Origin: Anaerovirgula multivorans
Lineage (GTDB): Bacteria; Bacillota; Clostridia; Peptostreptococcales; Natronincolaceae
NCBI RefSeq assembly: GCF_900188145.1
Contig: NZ_FZOJ01000009.1
Location: forward strand, 97,961 to 161,960
Reading direction: 5' to 3'
Length of the DNA stretch: 64,000 nt
This document shows positions 8,451-16,412 of the stretch, piece by piece (within the stretch, counting starts at the first letter, position 1; every line of letters starts with the position of its first letter). The notes below the pieces were generated by a model that was not told the DNA's origin, ran no database searches, and saw nothing but the letters and a program-made list of their open reading frames with translations. Both the position numbers and the translations under genes were made by a program.

Positions 8451-8485
8451 AACAAGAAGAAACAAGAAGAAACAAGAAGAAACAA
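8451..8485 (+). repeat. 10-bp tandem repeat
   Basis: The unit AACAAGAAGA occurs three times perfectly (8451-8480) and then half a unit. It looks like slippage at the 3' end of the acetyltransferase relic. Confidence 0.8.
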
Positions 8486-8548
8486 ATAGGGTTTAATTAA
8501 CTATTTACTTGGCATCATCTGCAAGTAATGAAAAGGGAGACATTATAA

Positions 8549-9259
8549 ATGAAGAAAAATAAAATAATTGCAAGTATTGTAATGTTGTTAGCTATATTTA
8601 TAGCATACCAATTATATCATGCTGAATATAACATAAGAGATAATGATGTTGACATAGAAAAAGCTATTATGGAGTTCACTACCCCTTTTGGAAGCAATCG
8701 TGGTGTTAAAAATCCAGTTATCATAGGCAGAACAAAGGTGGATAATAAGCTTTTAGTTTTTTATGGTGACAGAGATGTAGAAGGTCTTTTTGGTTTCACT
8801 CCATTGCATAGAGGTATAAATGGCAAATACCAGATAAGAAGTACTAATTATGGGGGTGGCAATTTTTATATTGTCGGTTATGGTTTTACAACTTCAAAAG
8901 GTAATTATATAGCCGTTGGAGGCAGCGGTTATAGCGATAAAATAGTATCGTATAAGGCTTATCCAATATTTACAATAGATGATACATTAGAATTGCTTAA
9001 TGACAATGTTGAAGGTAATGCTTTTTTAAATATATATGAAGTGGATAATGAACAGCACTTTCCAACTGTAAAAATATTTGATGCTAATGGAATAGATATA
9101 TCTAGAGAACTATGGAATGATTTTAGTGATGTTCCTAGTGGCGGGGTTGGAAAAGCAGAATTATTTATGCTTAATGTACTTATATTTATTATTCTAGCTA
9201 TAGGGTTCACCATTTCAAAGTATTTTTGGACATTTGAACAATCAAAAGAAGACATATAG
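8549..9259 (+). CDS. Membrane-anchored extracytoplasmic protein, unknown
   Basis: 236 residues. There is one N-terminal hydrophobic segment (KIIASIVMLLAIFIAYQLY), a soluble extracytoplasmic part, and a C-terminal transmembrane helix near residues 207-226 (LFMLNVLIFIILAIGFTIS). The middle is Gly/Tyr-rich with beta character (NYGGGNFYIVGYGFTTSKG). The start follows GGGAG. The gene ahead of 9301 is 41 bases away, so the two may be one unit. I do not recognise the family. Confidence 0.65.
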   Translation: MKKNKIIASIVMLLAIFIAYQLYHAEYNIRDNDVDIEKAIMEFTTPFGSNRGVKNPVIIGRTKVDNKLLVFYGDRDVEGLFGFTPLHRGINGKYQIRSTNYGGGNFYIVGYGFTTSKGNYIAVGGSGYSDKIVSYKAYPIFTIDDTLELLNDNVEGNAFLNIYEVDNEQHFPTVKIFDANGIDISRELWNDFSDVPSGGVGKAELFMLNVLIFIILAIGFTISKYFWTFEQSKEDI

Positions 9260-9300
9260 ATTTTATAAAGATATTATATAATAAATTAGGGGTGATAAAA

Positions 9301-10800
9301 ATGGAGTTAAAATCAAAAAAATTGGTAGTATTTATTGTAATTGTAAGTATGTTCACAATGCTCTCTGGTTCATATGCAGAAGAGAACAATGCTGAAGTAG
9401 AAATTGATAAGGCATTGTGGTATGAAGCCATTACCAATGTTGAAGCAGCTGAAAAAGAAAAAGCACTTGTTGAGTGGGAGCTTTTATCGCAGGAAGAAAA
9501 ATATAATAAATTGTATAAGGATTATATTGAGATATTGATGATTTATTATAAAGAAGCTATAATCTTAAAAAATAGTCTTTCAGATTCTTCTGGCGAAAGT
9601 ATTACAGGTAAATGTTACAGTCTTATGACTAAAATTAGTTCAATGTCAGCTGAGGCATCTAATCTTGCAACGGAAAGTAAATATGCATATAGTAAGGAGC
9701 ACTTGGTAACCAGCTTTGTAAGCCTAAAGAAATTTGTGAATTACCTTGACACCTATGATTTATATATCGCTACTAATGATACAAAATCTGCTAATGATGT
9801 AGTAAAGCATATTGAAGAAGAATCAAAAATATTTATTGAAGCCTTTAGTAAAGCATATAATTACTATGTAATAACTCAAACTGGGGAAGTTATTACTAAT
9901 TCACTTAATCAAACAGAAGATACTTTCTACAAGAAATTAAAAGCAAATTTGGATCTTATTAAAGCCTCGTACGATATGCTAGAGGAAGCTCATGAACTTA
10001 TTAAGGATAAGAAAAATGGAGCTGAGTTAATTAAAAAAGTTGAAAAAAATAATTCTAGTGTAAGTTTTTCTAATGTAAAAACCTTAGAAAATAAACAGAC
10101 AATAGTAAAAGTTAATAATATAGTTGAACTGCTAAAAAAAGCTACAAAAGAATTAGAATATTATTCATTTGATGTTATGACTGAAGGAAAAGGTAATGAT
10201 AGCAAATATATCTCAATATTAAAGGAATTAAAGACTGAACTAGATGATATAAACAATGATTTTAAAGCTATTGAAGCTAAGGTAAATAGCATAGCTGGTA
10301 ATGTCTCAGAAAAAGTAGCGGAGATAGAAAATGAGGATTTAAAAAAAGCTCAGGAAAATGGTTATTCTTCAGTTGAAGAATATAATGCTGCTTTAAGGAA
10401 ACAAGAAGAACTTGAACATTTAGATAAAATTCTAAAAGAGTACGAAAAATTATGTGAAGAAAAGGAACAACTTCAAAGAGAATATCAAGAAATGCTAAGG
10501 GCTATTCATGAACAATGGCTTAATGAGAGGATTGATTTCAGTAAAGGACAAAATGGTCAAAATCATGATAAAAATTTCTACATGGGAAAAGTAAAAGAAG
10601 GTCTAGCTGATGTATATTGGCTTGATGATTACTTGGCTTCACTTATGTACAAATATCAGTCTGAAGCATATGATGAAATGTGGAAAATAGCAAATAAATC
10701 AGGAGTAAATTTGAAACTACTACAGGAATTATATGATGAATACCCAAATGATTTTATGACTATAGTATTACTATATGAAGTGCAAAGTTCATTTAAATAG
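9301..10800 (+). CDS. Secreted coiled-coil protein, unknown
   Basis: 499 residues from ATG 9301, with AGGGGTG at ideal spacing (a GTG at 9292 overlaps that site). A signal peptide ends about SGSYA-EEN. The rest is strongly helical and charged. Long heptad-like stretches occur around residues 300-345 and 360-405 (KQEELEHLDKILKEYEKL, EEKEQLQREYQEMLR). There is no cell-wall anchor or catalytic motif. It may work with the neighbouring 8549 product at the cell surface. Confidence 0.7.
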   Translation: MELKSKKLVVFIVIVSMFTMLSGSYAEENNAEVEIDKALWYEAITNVEAAEKEKALVEWELLSQEEKYNKLYKDYIEILMIYYKEAIILKNSLSDSSGESITGKCYSLMTKISSMSAEASNLATESKYAYSKEHLVTSFVSLKKFVNYLDTYDLYIATNDTKSANDVVKHIEEESKIFIEAFSKAYNYYVITQTGEVITNSLNQTEDTFYKKLKANLDLIKASYDMLEEAHELIKDKKNGAELIKKVEKNNSSVSFSNVKTLENKQTIVKVNNIVELLKKATKELEYYSFDVMTEGKGNDSKYISILKELKTELDDINNDFKAIEAKVNSIAGNVSEKVAEIENEDLKKAQENGYSSVEEYNAALRKQEELEHLDKILKEYEKLCEEKEQLQREYQEMLRAIHEQWLNERIDFSKGQNGQNHDKNFYMGKVKEGLADVYWLDDYLASLMYKYQSEAYDEMWKIANKSGVNLKLLQELYDEYPNDFMTIVLLYEVQSSFK

Positions 10801-10816
10801 TAAAAGAACCCTCAAT

Positions 10817-10895
10817 ATAGGAGGACGCTGAAAAGGTGCCCTCCTATCATTAGAAAAAGGTCGTAGGTATAACAAAATAACCTGCGACCTTTTTA
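10817..10895 (+). terminator. Double hairpin terminator
   Basis: A first hairpin ATAGGAGG/CCTCCTAT (10817-10847) is followed by a strong one, AAAAGGTCGTAGGT / ACCTGCGACCTTTTT (10854-10895), with a run of T. It ends the 8549-10800 transcript. Confidence 0.8.
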
Positions 10896-10974
10896 ACGTT
10901 AAAATGCTAAAAACGCTGATTTTACAAGCGTAATTCAAAGCTTCAAATAGAAAGAAGCAAATTTCGATCTCTGA

Positions 10975-11484
10975 TCATATACTTTGCACACAAGATAAAT
11001 CCAGTGATTCACCATGAATGAATTCCTTGCACAATAATGCCCTTATATACCCTCTGTCAGAAGTGGTTGAATGAATATAAAAGCCCAGATTATTATAAAA
11101 GTGAATAAGGGCTGTCACCTTTGATGCAGTATGGAGGGTTACGGCTTTAATATTTGCTTTTATAAGAGCATCCTCCACTCCTAGAAAAAGGGCTTTGCCT
11201 ATACCATTGTTTTGAATGGTTGGATTAACACCAAAACGACTAATATATGCAATGTTTCCTGGCATTATTTCGTAACGTATGGAACCAATGGCTTCGTTGT
11301 TTAAACATGCAATCAGTATGTTTTTATTGGCAAGCTCATCCTTTATTATTTCTTCCGTCTCTTTAAGGGCAGAGACCCTCTGGGGAAGACCAAGGTTTAG
11401 GGCATACTTATTAAAGGCCTTTCTTGTTATATTATATATATCTTTGATATCTGAAATATCAGCTTTTCTAATTATCATATCCAT
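10975..11484 (-). CDS. GNAT-family N-acetyltransferase
   Basis: 169 residues, a complete GNAT fold. IRKADISDIKDIYNITRKAF is the first strand and helix, and GVNPTIQNNGIGKALFLGVED carries the acetyl-CoA pyrophosphate loop (Q/RxxGxG/A). FYNNLGFYIHST is the closing motif. Substrate not predictable. It stands alone on the minus strand between two plus-strand accessory stretches. Confidence 0.85.
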   Translation of the reverse strand: MDMIIRKADISDIKDIYNITRKAFNKYALNLGLPQRVSALKETEEIIKDELANKNILIACLNNEAIGSIRYEIMPGNIAYISRFGVNPTIQNNGIGKALFLGVEDALIKANIKAVTLHTASKVTALIHFYNNLGFYIHSTTSDRGYIRALLCKEFIHGESLDLSCVQSI

Positions 11485-12143
11485 ATATTGTTACTCCAAA
11501 TTATTATTTTTTCCATACATATACGCCAGCTAAAGGTCTTTTCTGCCTGTATTATCATATGGGTGGCTCCATTATCATAATCGAAGGAAACCAGTGTAGG
11601 AACACTAAATGCCACCTTACATTTTATAATTATACATTAATAGGTATTAATATGCAATATTTTATTTATAAATTTCATCTATAAATATCATTTAAAATTC
11701 CACCATAAACGAAGAGGCGGAAAATCAATGAAAGTAAAATAAGATAGCTCAATTTTGATAAAAATAACCTAAAGTAGTAAACAGCAGGGAGAATTCTTAT
11801 GAATACAAAAAACAACAAAAACGATAACAAAGTACTAATAAGTCTACAAATTTAAAGAAAAAAATGAAAAGGCTACTAATATTGATACCACTAAAGAGGC
11901 TTTTCTTACTCGTCAATTAGGCAGTCTCATCACTTAATAACAAAACAAGGTGATTCATGCTATCTTTATTATGACCTAATAGACGGGAGTGATTTAACTT
12001 ATAGAGGTAGAAGTTATACACAATATACTCGTGCTCAATATAGAAGAGATGAAGGTTATGCATTTGAGCTTGATTACAGATCAGGAACACTGTTTATCAG
12101 ATTAGAGGAACTATCCAAAATGCTACTTATTATGGTGATGGTA
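11485..12143. other. Decayed coding DNA
   Basis: No intact gene. A plus-strand stretch at about 11950-12110 reads GDSCYLYYDLIDGSDLTYR and then Tyr/Arg-rich sequence (YTQYTRAQYRRDEGYAFEL), broken at both ends. It looks like an interior fragment of an unidentified protein, cut by the IS110 relic that follows. Confidence 0.4.
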
Positions 12144-12240
12144 ATGTTATACTTAGGAATTGATATTGGGAAGTCACTCTTGTAGCTTCTTTAATTGATG
12201 AAAAAGGTAAAATTGAATTTAGTTGCAACTCTCTTAAATA
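12144..12240 (+). pseudogene. IS110-family transposase, 5' fragment
   Basis: ATG 12144 reads MLYLGIDIGKS, the start of the DEDD catalytic domain of IS110 transposases. After a one-base frameshift it continues VASLIDEKGKIEFS, the next part of the same domain. Everything after about 30 codons is missing. This marks an old insertion in the decayed stretch. Confidence 0.65.
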
Positions 12241-12341
12241 TCTTACTAACTTATAATATAAGTCGTACCCTTGACTCCAACCCTTTGATTCCTATAACTA
12301 TATCAAATCATAACATAATTGTAAAAAACATACAATTGAAC

Positions 12342-12418
12342 TGTAATGAAATGGGATTAAGATGTAATGAAAAAGTTTTATATCCCATTTCATTACATTT
12401 CACTCCCATTTCGTTACA
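12342..12418. repeat. Cluster of inverted TGTAATGAAATGGGA motifs
   Basis: TGTAATGAAATGGGAT (12342-12357) is perfectly complementary to ATCCCATTTCATTACA (12382-12397). A partial third copy, TGTAATGAAA, lies at 12364, and a fourth, inverted copy with one change, TCCCATTTCGTTACA, at 12404-12418. Four related 10-16-mers in 77 bp suggest multiple binding sites or the terminal structure of a small mobile element. Confidence 0.6.
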
Positions 12419-12740
12419 ATTATATTGAATAATGGAAATTTTATGATATGGTAAGGGTGTCTTTAATTACAAGATATGTTTACTAATCGAAAAGACAAAG
12501 TTTAAAAATATATTCGAGAGGGGTGAGATTTTATGGACAAGGTTTCTAGAGATTCTCCAAAAAAGTGACTGAAAAGATATCTGCAATAGCCCTTGTGAAG
12601 CATATACAGATAATTATCTAGCAGTCACTATAGTATTATTTTAGCATTAAAATTATTACAAAGAAACATATGTGAAGAATTTGAGGATAGACTTGACTTT
12701 CAAGTGTAAAAATATTACCAGTAAATAGGAGGAAAACCCA

Positions 12741-13349
12741 ATGAAAAAAGTTTTATGTTTTATAATATTTGCTTTATTGATAATGCCAACATCTGTAGCT
12801 TTTGCAGAAGCTTCACCAGAAGCTATTATTGAAATTGATCAAATTGAAATGCTGTTTGATGCTATGATTAATGAAGCAAATAATGCGAACATTGAGCTAT
12901 GTTCCGATCAATACATTGAAATTCCAGTTAGTATAGGAGACTTAAGTGGAGTTGTTATTATTGAAGATAAAGCTATAGAAGATGAATTTACATTAAGTGG
13001 AACTGATTATCATGATATTGTAGATGGAGATAGAGTGAATACTACAACATTAAAAGCTGATAAACTATTAGGAGGAGAAATGATTTTGAGAGTCTACTAC
13101 ACTGCATCTAATGAAGTTACTCACTTAAATGCTACCAGCACATCAGAAGATTTTTCTCCACCTGTAGGGTATACCAACGACGGCACCTCGAGTTGGGTGC
13201 ATAAAAATCAAGAAACAATTATTGGAGGAACCGGCTCTTACACTATGAAGGCACTTGGAGCCTATCCACTGACAATAAAGGTTAAAACTGAAATATCACT
13301 AACAAGCACTCCAGGTACGATACAAGTTAATTATTGGAAAGAGGTCTAA
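12741..13349 (+). CDS. Secreted protein, unknown
   Basis: 202 residues behind AGGAGG. The signal peptide LCFIIFALLIMPTSVAFA is cleaved around residue 22. The mature part is acidic and beta-rich with many Thr/Ser (NATSTSEDFSPP, EISLTSTPGTIQVNYW) and a single Cys. It could be a small adhesin-like or inhibitor-like domain, but I do not recognise it. A 50-residue membrane protein follows by one base, so the two are surely one operon. Confidence 0.65.
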   Translation: MKKVLCFIIFALLIMPTSVAFAEASPEAIIEIDQIEMLFDAMINEANNANIELCSDQYIEIPVSIGDLSGVVIIEDKAIEDEFTLSGTDYHDIVDGDRVNTTTLKADKLLGGEMILRVYYTASNEVTHLNATSTSEDFSPPVGYTNDGTSSWVHKNQETIIGGTGSYTMKALGAYPLTIKVKTEISLTSTPGTIQVNYWKEV

Positions 13350-13350
13350 A

Positions 13351-13503
13351 ATGATAGATTTTTTACCTTCTGCTTATTTATTCTTAGGATTATTAATAAT
13401 AGTAGGGATTATGCTTATTTTCTTGAAAATAAATAATTCAGTAAATAAATTGACTACAACATTAGAAAAACTACTAGTGTTTTTGGAGAAAAATAGGAGT
13501 TAA
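13351..13503 (+). CDS. Small membrane protein with coiled tail
   Basis: 50 residues starting one base after the stop of the secreted-protein gene. One transmembrane helix (YLFLGLLIIVGIMLIFLK) is followed by a short amphipathic segment, NNSVNKLTTTLEKLL. Size and layout recall BhlA/XhlA-type or holin-like peptides, but that is resemblance only. Tight coupling to the secreted protein suggests the two act together. Confidence 0.55.
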   Translation: MIDFLPSAYLFLGLLIIVGIMLIFLKINNSVNKLTTTLEKLLVFLEKNRS

Positions 13504-13551
13504 GTTTATTAATACAATATTAAAGAAGTAAATTTTTTGTACTATAAAGTG

Positions 13552-13598
13552 TGAGGGGCTGTCTAAAATGATTTAGTTGAAATGACAGCTCCTTTTTA
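13552..13598 (+). terminator. Hairpin with T-run, possibly an insertion-sequence end
   Basis: GAGGGGCTGTC and GACAGCTCC flank about 25 bases, followed by TTTTT. It can end the 12741-13503 operon. The outer GGGGCTGTCTAAAA also looks like the terminal repeat of some insertion sequences, so it may be an IS scar. Confidence 0.45.
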
Positions 13599-13836
13599 TC
13601 TTTCTGAAAAACTGAGCAAAACAAATATCGTTGAAGAAGGCAGCTCCTTTTTCATGAGAACAGAGATGTATCAAGGCAGACTGTGTGTAAAGTCTCCATT
13701 AAATCACCTTGAAAATCAGTGCGAAAAATATTTACCTTTCTGTACTGGGGAGCAATAAAGAAAAATTGCATTACATTACTATTTATGCTAAAATATGTAT
13801 AGAATAAAAGTACAGCCAGTACAGGAGGATTATACT

Positions 13837-14050
13837 ATGAAAAAGTATGTTTCAAATGTGCCGGCAGATGGTCGTGGCCTGAGCTCCAGCAATGATTGAT
13901 GCTTATATAATCGGTGAGCGTTGTCCGGAGCTAAAGCCAGTAGTAGCCGATGCCGAAATTAAAAGTAAAAGGATTTCAGCCTTGTTTGTACAAACATATA
14001 AACATTGCTTTTTTCTGTTGGGAAAATATTATCCCCAATGGTCTTTTTGA
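13837..14050 (+). pseudogene. Frameshifted small ORF, unknown family
   Basis: ATG 13837 behind AGGAGG reads MKKYVSNVPADGRGLSS then stops. The adjacent frame continues with clearly protein-like sequence (PAMIDAYIIGERCPELKP, VVADAEIKSKRISALFVQ) to TGA 14050. The base composition is GC-richer than its surroundings, which suggests acquisition along with the following ABC-F gene. I do not recognise the family. Confidence 0.45.
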
Positions 14051-14169
14051 GTACTTTTTATTCCGCGTCGTACTGGCAGTTAAATATATCATATTGATGT
14101 ATTTGACGTTTTTGATGCTGATATTTATGCTATCCTCTTTTGGGGTATGTATGGTATTTGTTGTAAATT

Positions 14170-14278
14170 AAGCTGTGGACAATGTCACTGTCCGCGGCTT
14201 TTTGTACTATTTGCGCATTTGGAAAATCATCTCCCTATGCACTAATTAGGGCCGCGGTATGCTACGGTCTTTTAATTT
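14170..14278 (+). promoter_or_regulatory. Attenuator-like leader before the ABC-F gene
   Basis: GCTGTGGACA and TGTCCGCGGC form a strong stem followed by TTTTTG (14172-14205). A second weaker GC-rich hairpin, GGCCG/CGGTC, followed by TTTTA lies at about 14250-14271. Tandem terminators in leaders are common upstream of ribosome-protection ABC-F genes, where antibiotic-stalled ribosomes relieve termination. Regulation is inferred. Confidence 0.45.
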
Positions 14279-14311
14279 AGTAAATTACTGAGTATAAGGG
14301 AGGAAATGAAA

Positions 14312-15143
14312 ATGAGTTTATTAGTACTTGAGAATATAGATAAAGAATATAGAAATCAAAGTGTTTTAAATGGTGTAAGTTTAAGAGTGGAAAGAGGAGA
14401 GCGAGTGGCGCTAATAGGTCCTAACGGCGCTGGAAAAACCACACTGCTTAAAATTGCTATGGGACTTGAGGATAGTGATGGAGGAAGTGTAATTACAGCA
14501 AGGAATATTAAAGTGGGTTATCTCAGTCAGGATTTGAAGGAAGTTGAATCCTATGAAAAAAGCGGCGAAAGAGTCATTCATTATGAAAAGGTCTACAGGC
14601 TTGAAAGAAAGTTAAGAGAACTTAAAAAACAAAAGGCTGAGGGAAGCTATGATTCAGACGCTGCTAAATATAAGAATCTAATGGATGAGTATTCAAGACT
14701 TCTTATAAGATACGAGACTATGGATGGATATACAATTGAAACAAAAATAAAAAAAATTCTTCTTGGTCTAGGCTTACGCCAGGAATCCTTAAGTACTCCC
14801 CTTAGTAAGCTAAGTGGGGGAGAAAAAATGCGTGTTTCAGTTGCAAGGATTCTTTTAGAGGAACCAGATTTGCTTATACTTGATGAACCTACAAATCATC
14901 TTGATATACATGCAACTGAATGGTTTGAAAGCTTTCTAAAAAAAATTTGAAGGGGGAATACTCTTTGTATCCCATGATAGATATTTTCTTGATAGAGTAG
15001 CAACAAGAATTGCAGAGCTTGAAAAGGGCAGTATTTGTATAAGAAGCGGCAATTATTCAAACTATATTGAGCATAAAAAGCAGCTTGGCCAGTTTGTATT
15101 AAATGAACAAAAACGCTTAAGATGGACTATAAGAAATGCAAAA
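14312..15143 (+). pseudogene. ABC-F ATPase, frameshifted and truncated
   Basis: The start is ATG 14312 behind GGGAGG. It has Walker A GPNGAGKTT, the linker, signature LSGGEKMRVS, and Walker B LLILDEPTNHLD. In the A-run near 14940 one extra A shifts the frame and gives a stop at 14950. The other frame continues EGGILFVSHDRYFLD and EQKRLRWTIRNA up to the junction with repeat copy 2, where the second ABC domain is lost. ABC-F proteins act on ribosomes, often in antibiotic resistance. This one is dead. Confidence 0.85.
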
Positions 15144-15266
15144 AAATAACATTAGGTAGATTTAATAAACATAATAGGGCAGCTGAATGAAATTTGAAAT
15201 TTTTCTATGGTATGTTAACATAGGCACTGTATCAAAATATAATTTTAAAGATGGAAGGAGTTTTGT

Positions 15267-15974
15267 ATGTTTTCAAAAATAAATTTGTTTTTTATCGTTG
15301 TAGGGTTAGTAGGAATCCTTGTGATGGGGTGTACTTCTGGAGACGGTGGTTTAACCAATAATCTAGGTGAACTAGGTGATAAAGTAGCTACTGTTAATGG
15401 GGTAGATATTGGTATAGAGGTGTTTCAAGATAGTGTTGAAAGAATGCTTTTAAATTATGAACAACAAGGATTTGATTTAGAAGAAGAAGGAGAAGCATTC
15501 TTAGAACAAATACAACAGCAAGCTATCAATAGCTTAGTTCAAGAAGAAGTACTGCTACAGTCAGCGGGGCAAAAGGGGTATGAAGCTCCAGAGGAAATGG
15601 TAGAAGAAGAGTTTGCACAAGTAAAAGGGCAGTTTCAGACGGAAGAAGAGTTTCAAGCAGCCCTAGAAGCCAGCGGATTTACAGAGAATGAATTCAAAAC
15701 AGCACTGGCTAATGACATAAAAATTACACAGTTTATAGATGGTGAAATAGAAGAAGTACTTGTAGAAGAAGATGAAGTGAAGGAAATGTATGAACAATAT
15801 AAGGAGTCATTAGAGACACAGTTGGAGGAGACAGAAGAAGCTCAAGAAATCCCAACCTTTGAGGAAGTAAAAAATCAGTTAGAAGCGGAAATTAAACAAG
15901 GGAAAGAGCAAGAGCAAGTAGGACAGATAGTAGAAAGATTAATGGAAAACAGTGAAATTGAAATATTTATATAA
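15267..15974 (+). CDS. SurA N-terminal-domain lipoprotein, copy 2
   Basis: 235 residues, identical to the protein at 7111 except Thr instead of Ile at position 30. It has the same lipobox (VMGC), acidic SurA-like helices, ribosome binding site and upstream 150 bp, so both copies should be expressed. The near-perfect identity means recent duplication or ongoing gene conversion. Confidence 0.85.
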   Translation: MFSKINLFFIVVGLVGILVMGCTSGDGGLTNNLGELGDKVATVNGVDIGIEVFQDSVERMLLNYEQQGFDLEEEGEAFLEQIQQQAINSLVQEEVLLQSAGQKGYEAPEEMVEEEFAQVKGQFQTEEEFQAALEASGFTENEFKTALANDIKITQFIDGEIEEVLVEEDEVKEMYEQYKESLETQLEETEEAQEIPTFEEVKNQLEAEIKQGKEQEQVGQIVERLMENSEIEIFI

Positions 15975-16094
15975 AAAATAGGGGTTGTAGGGGATGAAAT
16001 CCCCTGCCCGCCTTCAGGAAGGTGCTCAGACAGCTTTGCTGTCGTCGAAAGAAACCTAGCGTTTCCTAGCGAAAGCATCGAAGATGTTTTTTTT
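15968..16094 (+). repeat. Dispersed five-hairpin element, copy 2
   Basis: Carried within repeat copy 2 and identical to copy 1 in all five mini-hairpins and the closing T-run. It follows the stop codon of the second lipoprotein gene. Confidence 0.8.
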
Positions 16095-16412
16095 AGATGA
16101 GCCAATTGAATGGGATAACTTTAACACAGGAATAGATTCAATATCCTGAGTCGTTTATTACATGTAGGTTTTGAACTATGCCCAGCTGATGTCCCATGGG
16201 AAAAAATCTCTGTATTTTTTAAGTATAGAAGCAATACGCTATTGTAAATAGTACAACGATAATGATAATATTCCTATACAAGTAAAGAATATCCCTGCAA
16301 TAATAGAGTTTCCTTTTTAAAAGGCTACTTTCTGTACGGAATCCATTAATGAGTAATATGATTGCAAATAAAATCAAAGTATTGAGCCATACGAAATGCA
16401 ACTATTCTTTTT

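Larger units (their letters stand above)
15144..16248 (+). repeat. 1.1-kb direct repeat, copy 2
   Basis: Near-identical to 6988-8092 in the same orientation. It begins with the last codons of the acyltransferase gene, without the rest of that gene, fused to the ABC-F relic. It ends after ATTGTAAA at 16248. The lack of the upstream acyltransferase shows that this is the derived junction. Confidence 0.9.

Noticed and set aside
8451..8485. Short tandem repeats as a CRISPR array
   Set aside because: Units are 10 bp without spacers. No CRISPR array or cas gene is seen in the window.
12195..12428. A 77-codon plus-strand frame
   Set aside because: It runs through the IS110 relic and the inverted 15-mers; its sequence is repeat-derived and not protein-like.
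13950..14171. A 73-codon frame before the ABC-F gene as a leader peptide
   Set aside because: It overlaps the better coding frame of the frameshifted ORF at 13837-14050 and has no ribosome binding site.
16219..16401. A 60-codon minus-strand frame, hydrophobic
   Set aside because: It spans the end of repeat copy 2, has no ribosome binding site, and its hydrophobicity follows from AT-rich DNA. Possibly the tail of an old membrane gene, but not supported.
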